This document shows, piece by piece, positions 47,201 to 55,723 of a stretch of DNA of 64,000 nucleotides; positions within the stretch are counted from its first letter, which is position 1, and every line of letters begins with the position of its first letter. Under the pieces are notes generated by a model. The model did not search any database and was not told the origin of the DNA. It saw only the letters and a program-made list of their open reading frames with translations. A program made the position numbers and the translations under genes. Source of the DNA: Solwaraspora sp. WMMD792 (GTDB taxonomy: Bacteria > Actinomycetota > Actinomycetes > Mycobacteriales > Micromonosporaceae); assembly GCF_029626105.1 (NCBI RefSeq), contig NZ_JARUBH010000009.1, forward strand, positions 6,262,001 to 6,326,000, written 5' to 3'.

Positions 47201-49165
47201 TCAGTCGTCGTCGGACTTGCCGCCCTGCATGCCGGAGGAGATCAGCTCCATCACGGTGGAGTCCTGCAGCGTGGTCACGTCGCCGAGCGACCGGTTCTCG
47301 GCGACGTCCCGCAGCAACCGGCGCATGATCTTGCCGGAGCGGGTCTTCGGCAGCTCCGGCACCAGCATGATCTGGCGGGGCTTGGCGATCGGCCCGAGCG
47401 TACGTGCGACATGGTTGCGCAGCTCCTGGATCAGCGCCTCGCCGGCCTCACCCGCGATGTCCGCGCTGCCGCGCGGGATGGTGAACGCGACGATGGCCTG
47501 ACCGGTGGTCGGGTCGGTGGCGCCGACCACGGCGGCCTCCGCCACCGACGGGTGCGACACCAGCGCCGACTCCACCTCGGTGGTGGAAATGTTGTGCCCG
47601 GAGACCAGCATCACGTCGTCCACCCGGCCGAGCAGCCAGATGTGCCCGTCGGCGTCCTTCTTGGCCCCGTCACCGGCGAAGTACATCTTGTCGAACCGGG
47701 ACCAGTAGGTGTCGATGAACCGCTGGTCGTCGCCCCAGATGGTGCGCAGCATCGACGGCCACGGCTCGCGCAGCACCAGGTAGCCGCCGCCGCCGTCGGG
47801 CACCGACTCGGCCTGGTCGTCGACCACGTCGGCGCTGATCCCGGGCAGCGGGGTCATCGCGCTGCCCGGCTTGGTGGCGGTCACCCCGGGCAACGGCGAG
47901 ATCATGATCGAGCCCGTCTCGGTCTGCCACCAGGTGTCCACGATCGGGCACCGGCCCCCGCCGATGTGTTCCCGGTACCACATCCAGGCCTCCGGGTTGA
48001 TCGGCTCACCGACGCTGCCGAGCAGCCGCAGCGAACTGAGGTCGTACCCGGCCGGGATGTCCTCGCCCCACTTCATCATGGTGCGGATCAGCGTCGGCGC
48101 GGTGTAGAGGATGCTCACCTTGTACTTCTGCACCAGCTCCCAGAACCGCCCCTTGTGCGGGGTGTCCGGGGTGCCCTCGTACATCAGCTGGGTGGCGCCG
48201 TTGGACAGCGGACCGTACACGATGTACGAGTGCCCGGTCACCCAGCCGATGTCGGCGGTGCACCAGTAGACGTCGGTCTCCGGCTTGAGGTCGAAGACCG
48301 CGTGATGGGTGTACGACGCCTGGGTCAGGTAGCCGCCGGTGGTGTGCAGGATGCCCTTCGGCTTGGCCGTGGTGCCGCTGGTGTAGAGGATGAACAGCGG
48401 CTGCTCGGCGTCGAACGGCTGCGCCTCGTGCTCGGTGTTCGCCTTCTCCACCGTCTCGTGCCACCAGTGATCCTTGTCGGTCCAGGTGACCTCCTCGCCG
48501 GTCCGCCGGACCACCAGGACGTGCTCCACCGACGGGCACTGGGCCACCGCCTCGTCGACGGTCGGCTTCAGGGCCGAGGGCTTGCCGCGCCGGTAGCCGC
48601 CGTCGGCGGTGATGATCACCTTGGCGCTGGCGTCCTGTACCCGGCCGGAGAGCGCGTCGACCGAGAAGCCGCCGAACACGACGTTGTGGGTGGCGCCGAT
48701 CCGGGCGCAGGCCAGCATCGCGACCGCGGCCTCCGGGATCATCGGCAGGTAGATCGCCACCCGGTCACCCGCCGTCACGCCGAGGTCGGTCAGCGCGTTC
48801 GCCGCCTGGCAGGTCATCCGGTGCAGGTCGGTGTAGGTGATGGTGCGGGTGTCGCCCGGCTCACCCTCCCAGTGGATGGCGACCCGGTCACCGGCCCCGG
48901 CGGCGACGTGCCGGTCCAGACAGTTGTACGCGACGTTGAGCTGACCGCCGACGAACCACTTGGCGAACGGCGGGTTGGACCAGTCCAGCACCTGGTCCCA
49001 CTCCTTGGCCCAGTGCAGCCGGCGGGCCTGGTCCGCCCAGAAGCCGAGCCGGTCGGCGGCTGCCTCGTCGTACGCGGCCGCGGTGACGTTGGCCGCCCCG
49101 GCCAGCTCGGCGGGCGGCTCGAACCGGCGATTCTCCTGAAGTAGGTTCTCCAGCGTTTCGCTCAT
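47201..49165 (-). CDS. acs: Acetyl-CoA synthetase (AMP-forming)
   Basis: Activates acetate to acetyl-CoA with ATP. The 654-residue protein has full Acs length. The nucleotide motif YTSGTTAKPKG is near residue 263, WWQTETGSIMISP near 410, and the C-terminal acetylation/catalytic lysine in KTRSGKIMRRLLRDV near 610. ATG 49165 has GAGGAG eight bases upstream. The lysine context makes reversible acetylation control likely by analogy. The gene neighbours a Fic-like gene, a HAD-IB gene and the ssd-tad locus, the same general arrangement as in mycobacteria. Confidence 0.97.
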   Translation of the reverse strand: MSETLENLLQENRRFEPPAELAGAANVTAAAYDEAAADRLGFWADQARRLHWAKEWDQVLDWSNPPFAKWFVGGQLNVAYNCLDRHVAAGAGDRVAIHWEGEPGDTRTITYTDLHRMTCQAANALTDLGVTAGDRVAIYLPMIPEAAVAMLACARIGATHNVVFGGFSVDALSGRVQDASAKVIITADGGYRRGKPSALKPTVDEAVAQCPSVEHVLVVRRTGEEVTWTDKDHWWHETVEKANTEHEAQPFDAEQPLFILYTSGTTAKPKGILHTTGGYLTQASYTHHAVFDLKPETDVYWCTADIGWVTGHSYIVYGPLSNGATQLMYEGTPDTPHKGRFWELVQKYKVSILYTAPTLIRTMMKWGEDIPAGYDLSSLRLLGSVGEPINPEAWMWYREHIGGGRCPIVDTWWQTETGSIMISPLPGVTATKPGSAMTPLPGISADVVDDQAESVPDGGGGYLVLREPWPSMLRTIWGDDQRFIDTYWSRFDKMYFAGDGAKKDADGHIWLLGRVDDVMLVSGHNISTTEVESALVSHPSVAEAAVVGATDPTTGQAIVAFTIPRGSADIAGEAGEALIQELRNHVARTLGPIAKPRQIMLVPELPKTRSGKIMRRLLRDVAENRSLGDVTTLQDSTVMELISSGMQGGKSDDD

Positions 49166-49322
49166 GCGTGGGGCTCCTCACACGTCGCTTGACTTGCTCC
49201 GAGGTTAGTGTCGCCGTCCCGCCGGCACGAGACTTGGCGGATACCTGGGTACCCATCGCGCGCCGAGCGGCCACACCGGCGCGGCGGGCGGTTCAGCTGG
49301 CCGAGCTTGTACCGTGACGCTG

Positions 49323-50108
49323 GTGACCGAGACCGACCCGCTGGCCCCGCTGCTCGACCTCGCCGACGTGGCATCCGCGCTGGACCGCGCCCGCGAGCAG
49401 GTCGACGCCGCGTTGCGGCACCGGGCGCTGCGTCGGCACGGCGGGGCGGTGGCGGCCGAGATCAGCCTCCGGTCGGCGGTGGCCAGCGCCGCGTTGGACG
49501 GGCACGCCCATCCGGTCGCCGACGTACGCGCCGGGACGGTGACCGATCCGGTGGTGCAGGGGGCGCTGCGGGTGGCCGAGGCGGTTCCCGCGCTGGCCGA
49601 CCGCTGGCCCCGTACCCCCCGTCAGGTTTTGGCCCGGTTGCACGTGCTCGCCGCGCGCGGACTGGTGCCGGCCGACCAGCTGGGTCGTCCGGTCGCTCGG
49701 CCTGACGTGACGCCGCAGTCAGGCGTGACGCCGGGCCCGGATGTGACGCTGCGGCTGGACGGGGTTTCCGCGCTGGTCGGCGGCGGCACCTCGGTGCCGA
49801 CGCTGCTGTTGGCCGCCGTGGTGCACGCCGAGCTGCTCGCGCTGCGGCCGTTCGCCGGGCCGAGCGGGGTGGTGGCCCGGGCCGCCGCGCGGCTCACCCT
49901 GGTCGCGGCCGGCACGGACCCGCGTGGCCTGCTCGCCGTCGAGGTCGGCCACCACGAGCGGCAACCCGAGTACGTGGGTTCAGCCGGCGCCTTCGCGACT
50001 GGTACGCCAGACGGCGTCCGCTCCTGGCTGCGGCACTATCTGACCGCGGTCGAGCTGGGTGCCCAGGAGCTGACCCGGGTCGCCGACGAAGTGCTGGCCA
50101 ACGCCTGA
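49323..50108 (+). CDS. Degenerate Fic-like protein
   Basis: 261-residue helical protein. The segment HAELLALRPFAGPSGVVAR (about 168-186) aligns with the Fic motif HPFx(D/E)GNGRxxR, but the catalytic His is Arg175, the acidic residue is Gly179 and the GNGR core is altered to PSGV; only PF, one Gly and the last Arg remain. AMP transfer by the usual mechanism is therefore unlikely. The N-terminal half (EISLRSAVASAALDGHAHPV) resembles the N-terminal helices of Fic-family proteins. GTG 49323 follows TACCGT (49310-49315) by seven bases, a leaderless arrangement; an in-frame GTG at 49314 would be inside the -10 element. Function unknown. Confidence 0.8.
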   Translation: MTETDPLAPLLDLADVASALDRAREQVDAALRHRALRRHGGAVAAEISLRSAVASAALDGHAHPVADVRAGTVTDPVVQGALRVAEAVPALADRWPRTPRQVLARLHVLAARGLVPADQLGRPVARPDVTPQSGVTPGPDVTLRLDGVSALVGGGTSVPTLLLAAVVHAELLALRPFAGPSGVVARAAARLTLVAAGTDPRGLLAVEVGHHERQPEYVGSAGAFATGTPDGVRSWLRHYLTAVELGAQELTRVADEVLANA

Positions 50109-50164
50109 GCCGCTACTGGCCGGGGCGCTGGTGCGAGCCTGTTGGGTTGGCCGTGCGTCCTGAC

Positions 50165-50231
50165 CAAGATCAGGTGAGCGTCATGGACCTCTCAAGCGAC
50201 CGGTGAGGTCCATGACGCTCACCTGATCTTG
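50165..50231. terminator. Perfect 27-bp inverted repeat between convergent genes
   Basis: Arms at 50165-50191 and 50205-50231 are perfectly complementary over 27 bp with a 13-base loop. It lies between the ends of the Fic-like and HAD-IB genes, so it can act as a bidirectional terminator. The stem is far longer than needed for that and is of ordinary base composition, which suggests a dispersed palindromic element. Confidence 0.75.
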
Positions 50232-50246
50232 CTTGGCGGCTGCGGG

Positions 50247-51047
50247 TCAGGCCGAGGCTGTCTTTGTCCGGCGGTGCCGGCCGTACCAGGCGATGCCGAT
50301 CGCGACCCCGACCCCGACGCTCAACGCGGCGGCCGCCACCGGGACCGCCGGCCGCTCCCGCAACCTGCGGCCGAGCGGGATCGGGTGGCGGAAGGCGAGG
50401 ACCGGCCAGCCCTGCTCGGTGGCGAGCTTGCGGAGCTGGCGGTCCGGGTTGACCACCGTCGGGTGCCCGACGCATTCGAGCATCGGTACGTCGGTCACCG
50501 AGTCGGAATAGGCGTAGCACTCGGCGAGGTCGTATCCGCGCTGCTCAGCGAGCTCGGTGACACCGGTGACCTTGGCTGCCCCAGCCGCGTAGAACTCGAT
50601 TTCTCCGCTGTACCGGCCGTTCTCCACGGCCATCCGGGTGGCGATCACGTCGGTGACGCCGAGTAGTTCGCCGATCGGGCGTACCATCTCCTCGCCCGAC
50701 GCGGAGACCAGCACCACGTCCCGCCCGGCGTTCTGGTGCTCCTCGATCAGCGCCGCCGCCTCGGCGTAGACGTACGGGTTGATCAGCTCGTGCAACGTCT
50801 CCGCGACAATCTGCCGGACCTGCTCCACCTGCCAGCCCTTGCACAGCGCGGCCAGGTAGTCGCGGGTGCGGGCCATGGTCTGTTCGTCGGAGCCGCCGAG
50901 CCGGAACATCAGCTGGGCGTACGCCGACTTGACCACGTCTCGCCTGGTGATCAGCCCGTCGCGGTAGAACGGCCGGCCGAACGCCAAGGCGCTGGACTTG
51001 GCGATGACAGTCTTGTCGAGATCAAAAAAAGCGGCGCTGCGGCCCAC
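50247..51047 (-). CDS. HAD-IB family hydrolase (SerB-like) with C-terminal membrane helix
   Basis: About 266 residues. HAD motif I is FFDLDKTV near residue 8, motif II VLVSASGEE near 115, and motif IV YSDSVTDVPML near 188, as in phosphoserine-phosphatase-like HAD-IB enzymes. A hydrophobic segment near the C-terminus (PVAVPVAAAALSVGVGVAIGIAW) is probably a membrane anchor. GTG 51047 is preferred because TAGACT on the minus strand (51056-51061) ends eight bases upstream; a TTG at 51137 would lie upstream of that promoter but cannot be excluded. It is divergent from ssd, matching Rv3661 next to ssd in M. tuberculosis. Substrate unknown. Confidence 0.87.
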   Translation of the reverse strand: MGRSAAFFDLDKTVIAKSSALAFGRPFYRDGLITRRDVVKSAYAQLMFRLGGSDEQTMARTRDYLAALCKGWQVEQVRQIVAETLHELINPYVYAEAAALIEEHQNAGRDVVLVSASGEEMVRPIGELLGVTDVIATRMAVENGRYSGEIEFYAAGAAKVTGVTELAEQRGYDLAECYAYSDSVTDVPMLECVGHPTVVNPDRQLRKLATEQGWPVLAFRHPIPLGRRLRERPAVPVAAAALSVGVGVAIGIAWYGRHRRTKTASA

Positions 51048-51316
51048 GACGGTGCAGTCTAGCCGGAGCGGGACGTCGGCGACGGCCGGTGCTCCGTCGC
51101 CGGCCGGCGACGGGGGATCCCCCGGGATCTGATCCAACGATCAGGAAGCTGAGTGGCCCAACCTGCGTCCCGAGCCGTCAGCGGTGCGACTCCCGGTGAA
51201 ACGCCACTCGACGGGTGGCGGTCTGCTCAGGCATGCTTGTCATGACACAGTTATCTTTCCGTCCCAGGCTTCATCCGGAAGACACTCGGCGGTTGCACCC
51301 CCCGTGACCGCTGAGC

Positions 51317-51380
51317 GGTTCGGCTCGACCCCCCCGGAGCCGAACCCCAGGCGACCCCCGTCTCCCCCCGGCGGGGGTCG
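51317..51380. promoter_or_regulatory. Two consecutive hairpins in the ssd upstream region
   Basis: First stem: 10 bp, arms 51317-51326 and 51337-51346. Second stem: 9 bp, arms 51352-51360 and 51372-51380. They lie back to back about 200 bases before ssd. They may be a terminator, a leader structure or part of a small RNA. Confidence 0.5.
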
Positions 51381-51467
51381 TCGCTATTCCAGGGCGTGCT
51401 CCAGCTTTCGGCGCCGTTCCGCCGCCCGGTCCTCTTCACGTAGCAGATCAGCTGGCCGGCATCGGCG

Positions 51468-51495
51468 TTGTCCACAGGCGGTCCCGTTGTCCACA
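51468..51495 (+). promoter_or_regulatory. Two direct DnaA boxes upstream of ssd
   Basis: TTGTCCACA occurs at 51468-51476 and again at 51487-51495, both exact matches to the Streptomyces DnaA-box consensus, same orientation, 19 bp apart. They sit about 80-110 bases before the ssd start. Confidence 0.6.
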
Positions 51496-51575
51496 GGCAG
51501 CCCCGTCGAGGGCGCGCCGGCACCGGGTCGGCACCCACAGTTGCGGCATCCCGTCCCCGACCGCAGGAGGTCCGG

Positions 51576-52667
51576 ATGCCGCCGAGCACCAGCACCGCCG
51601 CACCCCGCCGGCTGCCACTGGTCGTCACCGCCGACGAACGACTGCTCGACGACCTGCTGCGCCTCGCGGCACTCGCCGGCACTGACGTCGATCTGGCGGC
51701 CGACCCGGTCGCCGCCCGGTCCCGGCAGGCCGCCGCCCCGCTCGTCCTGGTCGGTGCCGACCAGGCAGACGCCTACCTGCGGGCCAGAATGCCCCGCCGA
51801 CCCCGGCTGGTCCTGGTCGGCCGGGCCGACCAGGACCAGCCCTGGCCGGTCGCCGAGCTGCTCGGTGCCGAGCACGTCGCGATCCTGCCGGCGGCGGAGC
51901 CGTGGCTGGTCGACCGCCTCACCGACAACGGCGGCACCGACAAACCGGCCGCGGCTGTCATCGGGGTGATCGGCGGCCGGGGCGGGGCCGGCGCCAGCGT
52001 GCTGGCCGGCGCCCTTTCGGTCACCGCCGCCCGGCTCGGGCTGCGCAGCCTGCTGGTCGACGCCGACCCGCTCGGCGGCGGCCTCGATCTGGTCCTCGGC
52101 TGGGAGCAGATCGACGGTCTGCGCTGGCCGGCGCTCGCCGACAGCGACGGCCGGATCGACCCGTCGGCGCTGGCCGGCGCACTGCCCTGCCGGGGCGACC
52201 TCGGGCTGCTCTCCTGGGACCGGGGCGAACCGCTACCGCTGCCCGCCGCCACGATGACCGCCGCGCTGGACGCGGCCCGGCGGGAGCGGGACGTGGTCGT
52301 CGTCGACCTGCCCCGGCGGCCCGACGACGCCGCGATCGCCGCGATGCACGCCACCGACCGGGTCCTGGTCCTGGTCCCGGCCGAGTTGCGGGCGACGGCG
52401 GCGACCGCCCGGGTGGTCGCCGCCATCCAGCGGCACTGCACCGACCTGTCGCTGGTCGTGCGCGGGCCGGCCCCGGGCCGGCTGCGGGCCAGGGAGATCG
52501 GGCGGACCCTGGGGCTGCCGGTGACCGGGGTGCTGCAACCTGAGCCACGAGTCAGCCGAGGGCTGGAGCGCGGCGACGCTCCAGGTTCGTCGGGCCGGGG
52601 TCCGTTGGCCGAGTTGTGTCAGCGGATCGTCGCTGGCCTGGTCGACCGTACGGCGGCAGCGTCGTGA
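51576..52667 (+). CDS. ssd: Septum-site-determining-like protein Ssd (MinD/CpaE-type)
   Basis: First gene of the actinobacterial tad locus, 363 residues. The N-terminal ~120 residues resemble a receiver-like domain; the C-terminal ~240 form a MinD/ParA-fold ATPase domain. The deviant Walker A reads GGRGGAGAS (133-141): both lysines expected in KGGxGxGK(S/T) are replaced (Arg135 and Ala140), so nucleotide binding may be weak or absent. LLVDADPLGGGLDLVLGWE is Walker A-prime. In mycobacteria Ssd affects septum formation and dormancy-type expression. ATG 51576 has GCAGGAGG five bases upstream. It overlaps tadA by GTGA. Confidence 0.88.
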   Translation: MPPSTSTAAPRRLPLVVTADERLLDDLLRLAALAGTDVDLAADPVAARSRQAAAPLVLVGADQADAYLRARMPRRPRLVLVGRADQDQPWPVAELLGAEHVAILPAAEPWLVDRLTDNGGTDKPAAAVIGVIGGRGGAGASVLAGALSVTAARLGLRSLLVDADPLGGGLDLVLGWEQIDGLRWPALADSDGRIDPSALAGALPCRGDLGLLSWDRGEPLPLPAATMTAALDAARRERDVVVVDLPRRPDDAAIAAMHATDRVLVLVPAELRATAATARVVAAIQRHCTDLSLVVRGPAPGRLRAREIGRTLGLPVTGVLQPEPRVSRGLERGDAPGSSGRGPLAELCQRIVAGLVDRTAAAS

Positions 52668-53914
52668 CGGCGGGGTCGGCTCGTCCGGGTGGGTTCGTCG
52701 TGCCGGCCGGGTGGCCAGGTGGCACGGGTGTCGACGAGGCGGTGGTGGCGGCTCGGGTGCGGGAGCGGTTCGTCGCGGACGGCACGTCGGTGACGCCGGC
52801 GTCGGTGGTCGGTGCGGTGCGGGCCGAGCCGGGGGCGGCGTTGCGGGGTGACGCCGGGTTGTTGCGGCTTGCCGACCGGGTGCACGGTGAGCTGGCCGGG
52901 GCGGGGCCGTTGGCACCGTTGCTGGCCGATGCGCGGGTGACCGACGTTCTGGTGAACGGCACCCAGGTGTGGGTGGACCGGGGTGCCGGGTTGGAGCGGG
53001 CGGCGGTGGGCGTCGGTTCCGTCGACGAGGTGCGTCGGTTGGCGCAGCGGCTGGCGGCGGCCTGCGGGCGTCGCCTCGATGACGGTTGCCCGTACGTCGA
53101 CGCCCGGTTGCCGGACGGTACCCGGTTGCACGCGGTGTTGCCGCCGGTGGCGGCGACGGGGCCGTACCTGTCGTTGCGGACCTTCCGGCAGCGTCCGTTC
53201 CAGTTGGCGGAGCTGGTGAGCAACGGCATGGTCGACCATTCGGTGGCGGAGTTGCTGCGGGCGGTGGTGGCGGGGCGGCTGGCGTACCTGATCGCGGGCG
53301 GTACGGGGTCGGGCAAGACGACCTTGTTGAACACGTTGCTCGGGCTGGTGCCGGCCGACGAGCGGATCGTGATGGTGGAGGATGCGGCCGAGTTGCGGCC
53401 GGAGCATCCGCACGTGGTGACGTTGCAGTCGCGGACGGCCAACGTCGAGGGCGTCGGGTCGGTCGGGCTCGGTGCGTTGGTCCGGCAGGCGTTGCGGATG
53501 CGGCCGGACCGGCTGGTCGTCGGTGAGTGCCGGGGCGCCGAGGTGGTCGACTTGCTGGCCGCGCTCAACACCGGCCACGACGGCGGCGCCGGCACCCTGC
53601 ACGCGAACGCGGCGAGCGACGTGCCGGCCCGGCTGGAGGCGTTGGGACTACTCGGTGGGCTGCCCCGCGCCGCCCTGCATGCGCAGATCGCGGCCGCCAT
53701 CCAGGTGGTCGTCCAGCTGCGCCGGGCCGGTGGGCGGCGATTCGTCGACGCGGTCTGTCTGCTCACCCCGCACGGGCCGGAGCGGCTGATCACGGTCACC
53801 CCGGCCTGGCGGCGCGGGGCCGGTCCGCAGCCGGCCGGACCGACGCTGGCCAGGGTGCTCATCGAACGCGGCGTACCGGTGCCGGCGGTGCTCGACAGCC
53901 GGGGGCCGCGATGA
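52664..53914 (+). CDS. tadA: TadA/CpaF-family secretion ATPase
   Basis: Hexameric type II/IV secretion ATPase that powers Tad/Flp pilus assembly, 416 residues. Walker A is GGTGSGKT at 212-219, followed by the Asp box VMVEDAAELRP, the Walker B-like LVVGECRGAE, and the His box GTLHANAASDV. The N-terminal ~80 residues precede LAPLLADARVTDVLVNG. GTG 52664 overlaps the ssd stop; an in-frame start 48 bases upstream was rejected. tadB and tadC follow with coupled overlaps. Confidence 0.95.
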   Translation: MTAGSARPGGFVVPAGWPGGTGVDEAVVAARVRERFVADGTSVTPASVVGAVRAEPGAALRGDAGLLRLADRVHGELAGAGPLAPLLADARVTDVLVNGTQVWVDRGAGLERAAVGVGSVDEVRRLAQRLAAACGRRLDDGCPYVDARLPDGTRLHAVLPPVAATGPYLSLRTFRQRPFQLAELVSNGMVDHSVAELLRAVVAGRLAYLIAGGTGSGKTTLLNTLLGLVPADERIVMVEDAAELRPEHPHVVTLQSRTANVEGVGSVGLGALVRQALRMRPDRLVVGECRGAEVVDLLAALNTGHDGGAGTLHANAASDVPARLEALGLLGGLPRAALHAQIAAAIQVVVQLRRAGGRRFVDAVCLLTPHGPERLITVTPAWRRGAGPQPAGPTLARVLIERGVPVPAVLDSRGPR

Positions 53915-54756
53915 GCCGGCGACCCGGCACGTCGCACCGGCGTTGGCCGCTGCGGCTGCGCCGCCCGTGGGGACACCGTCGTCGGCTGCTGGCCGTGACC
54001 GGTCCGAACCCGGTCCGGTCCAGTGGCGGTCCGGACTCGCCGACACCGGCCACCGTTCGGTTCAGCGTCTGGCTGCGGTCCCGGGCGCTGCGGTCCCGGG
54101 TGCTGTGGCTCGGCAACGCCGCGCGCCGCCATCCACGCCGGGCGCTGGTGGCAGTCGCCGGCGGTGGCGGGCTCGCCGCCGGCTGGCTGGGCGGGCCGGT
54201 GGCGGCGGCGATCACCGCCGCGTACCTGGGGCTCGGCCTGCGTACGGCGGCGACCCGGGCCGCCGCGAAGGCCCGGCGAGACCGGCGGGTACGGCAGTTG
54301 GACGCGCTGGCCGCGCACGCCGCCGACCTGCGAGCCGGACTGCCGGCGCGGCCGATGACGTTGCCGCAGCCGGCGACGTTGCCGGACCCGGGCCCAACGA
54401 CGGACACCGCCGCGACCCGGCTCGCCGGCCTGTCGACCGCCGCCGTACGACTGGCGGAGCGTACGGGTGCGCCGCTGGCCGATCTGATCGAACGGATCGA
54501 AGCCGACGCCCGTGCGCTGGACCGGTCGCGGGACGCTGCCGCCGCGCAGGCCGCCGGTGCGCAGATGACCGCCTGGCTGCTGGCCGGGCTGCCCGCCGGC
54601 GGCCTTGCCCTCGGCTACAGCATCGGGGTGGATCCGGTAGCGGTGCTGTTGCGGACCCCGATCGGCGCGGCCTGCGCGCTGGCCGCGGTGGTCCTGCAGG
54701 TCGCCGGGCTGGTCTGGACCGAGCGGCTGAACCGGGCACCGGAGGCGACCAGCTGA
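53911..54756 (+). CDS. tadB: TadB-like pilus assembly membrane protein
   Basis: 281-residue inner-membrane T2SF-type protein, divergent in the N-terminal ~60 residues (Arg-rich, Pro/Ser-rich). Helices lie at about 78-100 and near the C-terminus (two, from ~225). The cytosolic core LDALAAHAADLRAGLP...LIERIEADARALDRSRDAAAAQAAGAQMT is the T2SF-F pattern. It overlaps tadA by ATGA and tadC by TGATG. Expected to form the pilus platform with TadA and TadC. Confidence 0.88.
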   Translation: MSRRPGTSHRRWPLRLRRPWGHRRRLLAVTGPNPVRSSGGPDSPTPATVRFSVWLRSRALRSRVLWLGNAARRHPRRALVAVAGGGGLAAGWLGGPVAAAITAAYLGLGLRTAATRAAAKARRDRRVRQLDALAAHAADLRAGLPARPMTLPQPATLPDPGPTTDTAATRLAGLSTAAVRLAERTGAPLADLIERIEADARALDRSRDAAAAQAAGAQMTAWLLAGLPAGGLALGYSIGVDPVAVLLRTPIGAACALAAVVLQVAGLVWTERLNRAPEATS

Positions 54757-55457
54757 TGGCCGGCACCCGCGTGATGCTGCCGCCGGCGGTCCGCCCGGTC
54801 ACGGCGCTCGCGACCCGCCGCCGGCTCGCCCGGCTCGGCGGCGATCCGCCAGCGGAGTCCGACCTGTCGTGGCTCGTCCGGCCGGTCGCGGTGCTGTCCG
54901 GCTTGGCGGTGCTGGTGATCGGCGGCGGCTGGCTCGCCGTGCCGCTGGCCATCGCGGCCGCTGTCGGTGTCGACCGGGCGCTGCGCCGGATCGAGCCACC
55001 GTCGGCACGCCGTCAACGGCTGCGCGCGGCAGCCGACCTGCCGCTGGCCGCCGATCTGCTGGCGGCGGCGTTGCGCGCCGGAGCGCCGGTGGATCAGGCG
55101 GTGGTCGCGGTGGCCGACGCGCTGGCCGGGCCGCTCGGTTCCCGGCTGAGCCGGGTGGCTCGGGCGTTGCGGCTCGGTGCCGAGCCGGCCGAGGCGTGGC
55201 GGCATCTCGACGCGGTGCCGGGCGGCGAGCGCCTGGCCGCCGCCGCGATCCGCTCCGCCGCCAGCGGCGCCGCCCTCGCCGGTGCCGCGACCAGGCTCGC
55301 CGACGATCTGCGGGCCGGTCGTTCGGCGGCGGCCGAGGCGGCGGCCCGCCGCGCCGGGGTGCTGATCGTGCTTCCCCTCGGGCTGTGTTTTCTGCCCGCC
55401 TTCATTCTCGCCGGTCTGGTGCCGGTGATCGTCGCCGTCCTCGGCGACGTCCTCTGA
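54756..55457 (+). CDS. tadC: TadC-like pilus assembly membrane protein
   Basis: 233-residue T2SF-domain protein. Two helices occur near residues 37-70 and a last pair near 195-233. The cytosolic section LPLAADLLAAALRAGAPVDQAV...GRSAAAEAAARRAGV is typical of the family. ATG 54756 shares bases with the tadB stop. Ends 14 bases before the small pilin gene, whose own ribosome site (GAGGAAAGGAA) overlaps the tadC stop. Confidence 0.9.
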   Translation: MAGTRVMLPPAVRPVTALATRRRLARLGGDPPAESDLSWLVRPVAVLSGLAVLVIGGGWLAVPLAIAAAVGVDRALRRIEPPSARRQRLRAAADLPLAADLLAAALRAGAPVDQAVVAVADALAGPLGSRLSRVARALRLGAEPAEAWRHLDAVPGGERLAAAAIRSAASGAALAGAATRLADDLRAGRSAAAEAAARRAGVLIVLPLGLCFLPAFILAGLVPVIVAVLGDVL

Positions 55458-55471
55458 GGAAAGGAATCAGC

Positions 55472-55723
55472 ATGAGGTCGACGAAGGTTCCGCCCGACGC
55501 GGCGGTGCCGCCGACAGCGACAGCGGGGCCCGGACGGCGGGCGGTCGGCCGGTGGCGCGGCCACCTGGTCGGCCGGTTGCGTGACGACGCGGGGATGAAC
55601 ACCGCTGAGTACGCCGTCGGCACCCTGGCCGCCGTCGCCTTCGCCGGGATTCTGCTCAAGGTGTTGACCAGCGAGGGCGTGCAGGCTGCCCTCGCCTCGG
55701 TCATCGACCGGGCGCTCGGATGA
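55472..55723 (+). CDS. DUF4244 small pilin-like protein
   Basis: 83-residue protein with an N-terminal Pro/Arg-rich ~40 residues and a single hydrophobic helix starting GMNTAEYAVGTLAAVAFAGILL near residue 42. The Gly-Met-x-Thr-Ala-Glu-Tyr pattern, with Glu at +5 from the cleavage point, resembles Flp prepilins, and the family (DUF4244) is found in actinobacterial tad loci. It is probably the major pilin subunit. Excellent ribosome site. No prepilin peptidase gene is in the window. Confidence 0.88.
   Translation: MRSTKVPPDAAVPPTATAGPGRRAVGRWRGHLVGRLRDDAGMNTAEYAVGTLAAVAFAGILLKVLTSEGVQAALASVIDRALG

Larger units (their letters stand above)
51048..51575. other. 528-base divergent region upstream of ssd-tad
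   Basis: No supported gene. It contains two hairpins (51317-51346 and 51352-51380) and two DnaA-type boxes (51468-51476 and 51487-51495). The ssd ribosome site GCAGGAGG ends at 51570. The far left holds the HAD-IB promoter. Confidence 0.65.

Noticed and set aside
51468-51495. DnaA boxes as a replication origin
   Set aside because: Only two boxes, no AT-rich unwinding region, and no dnaA, dnaN or parAB genes nearby.
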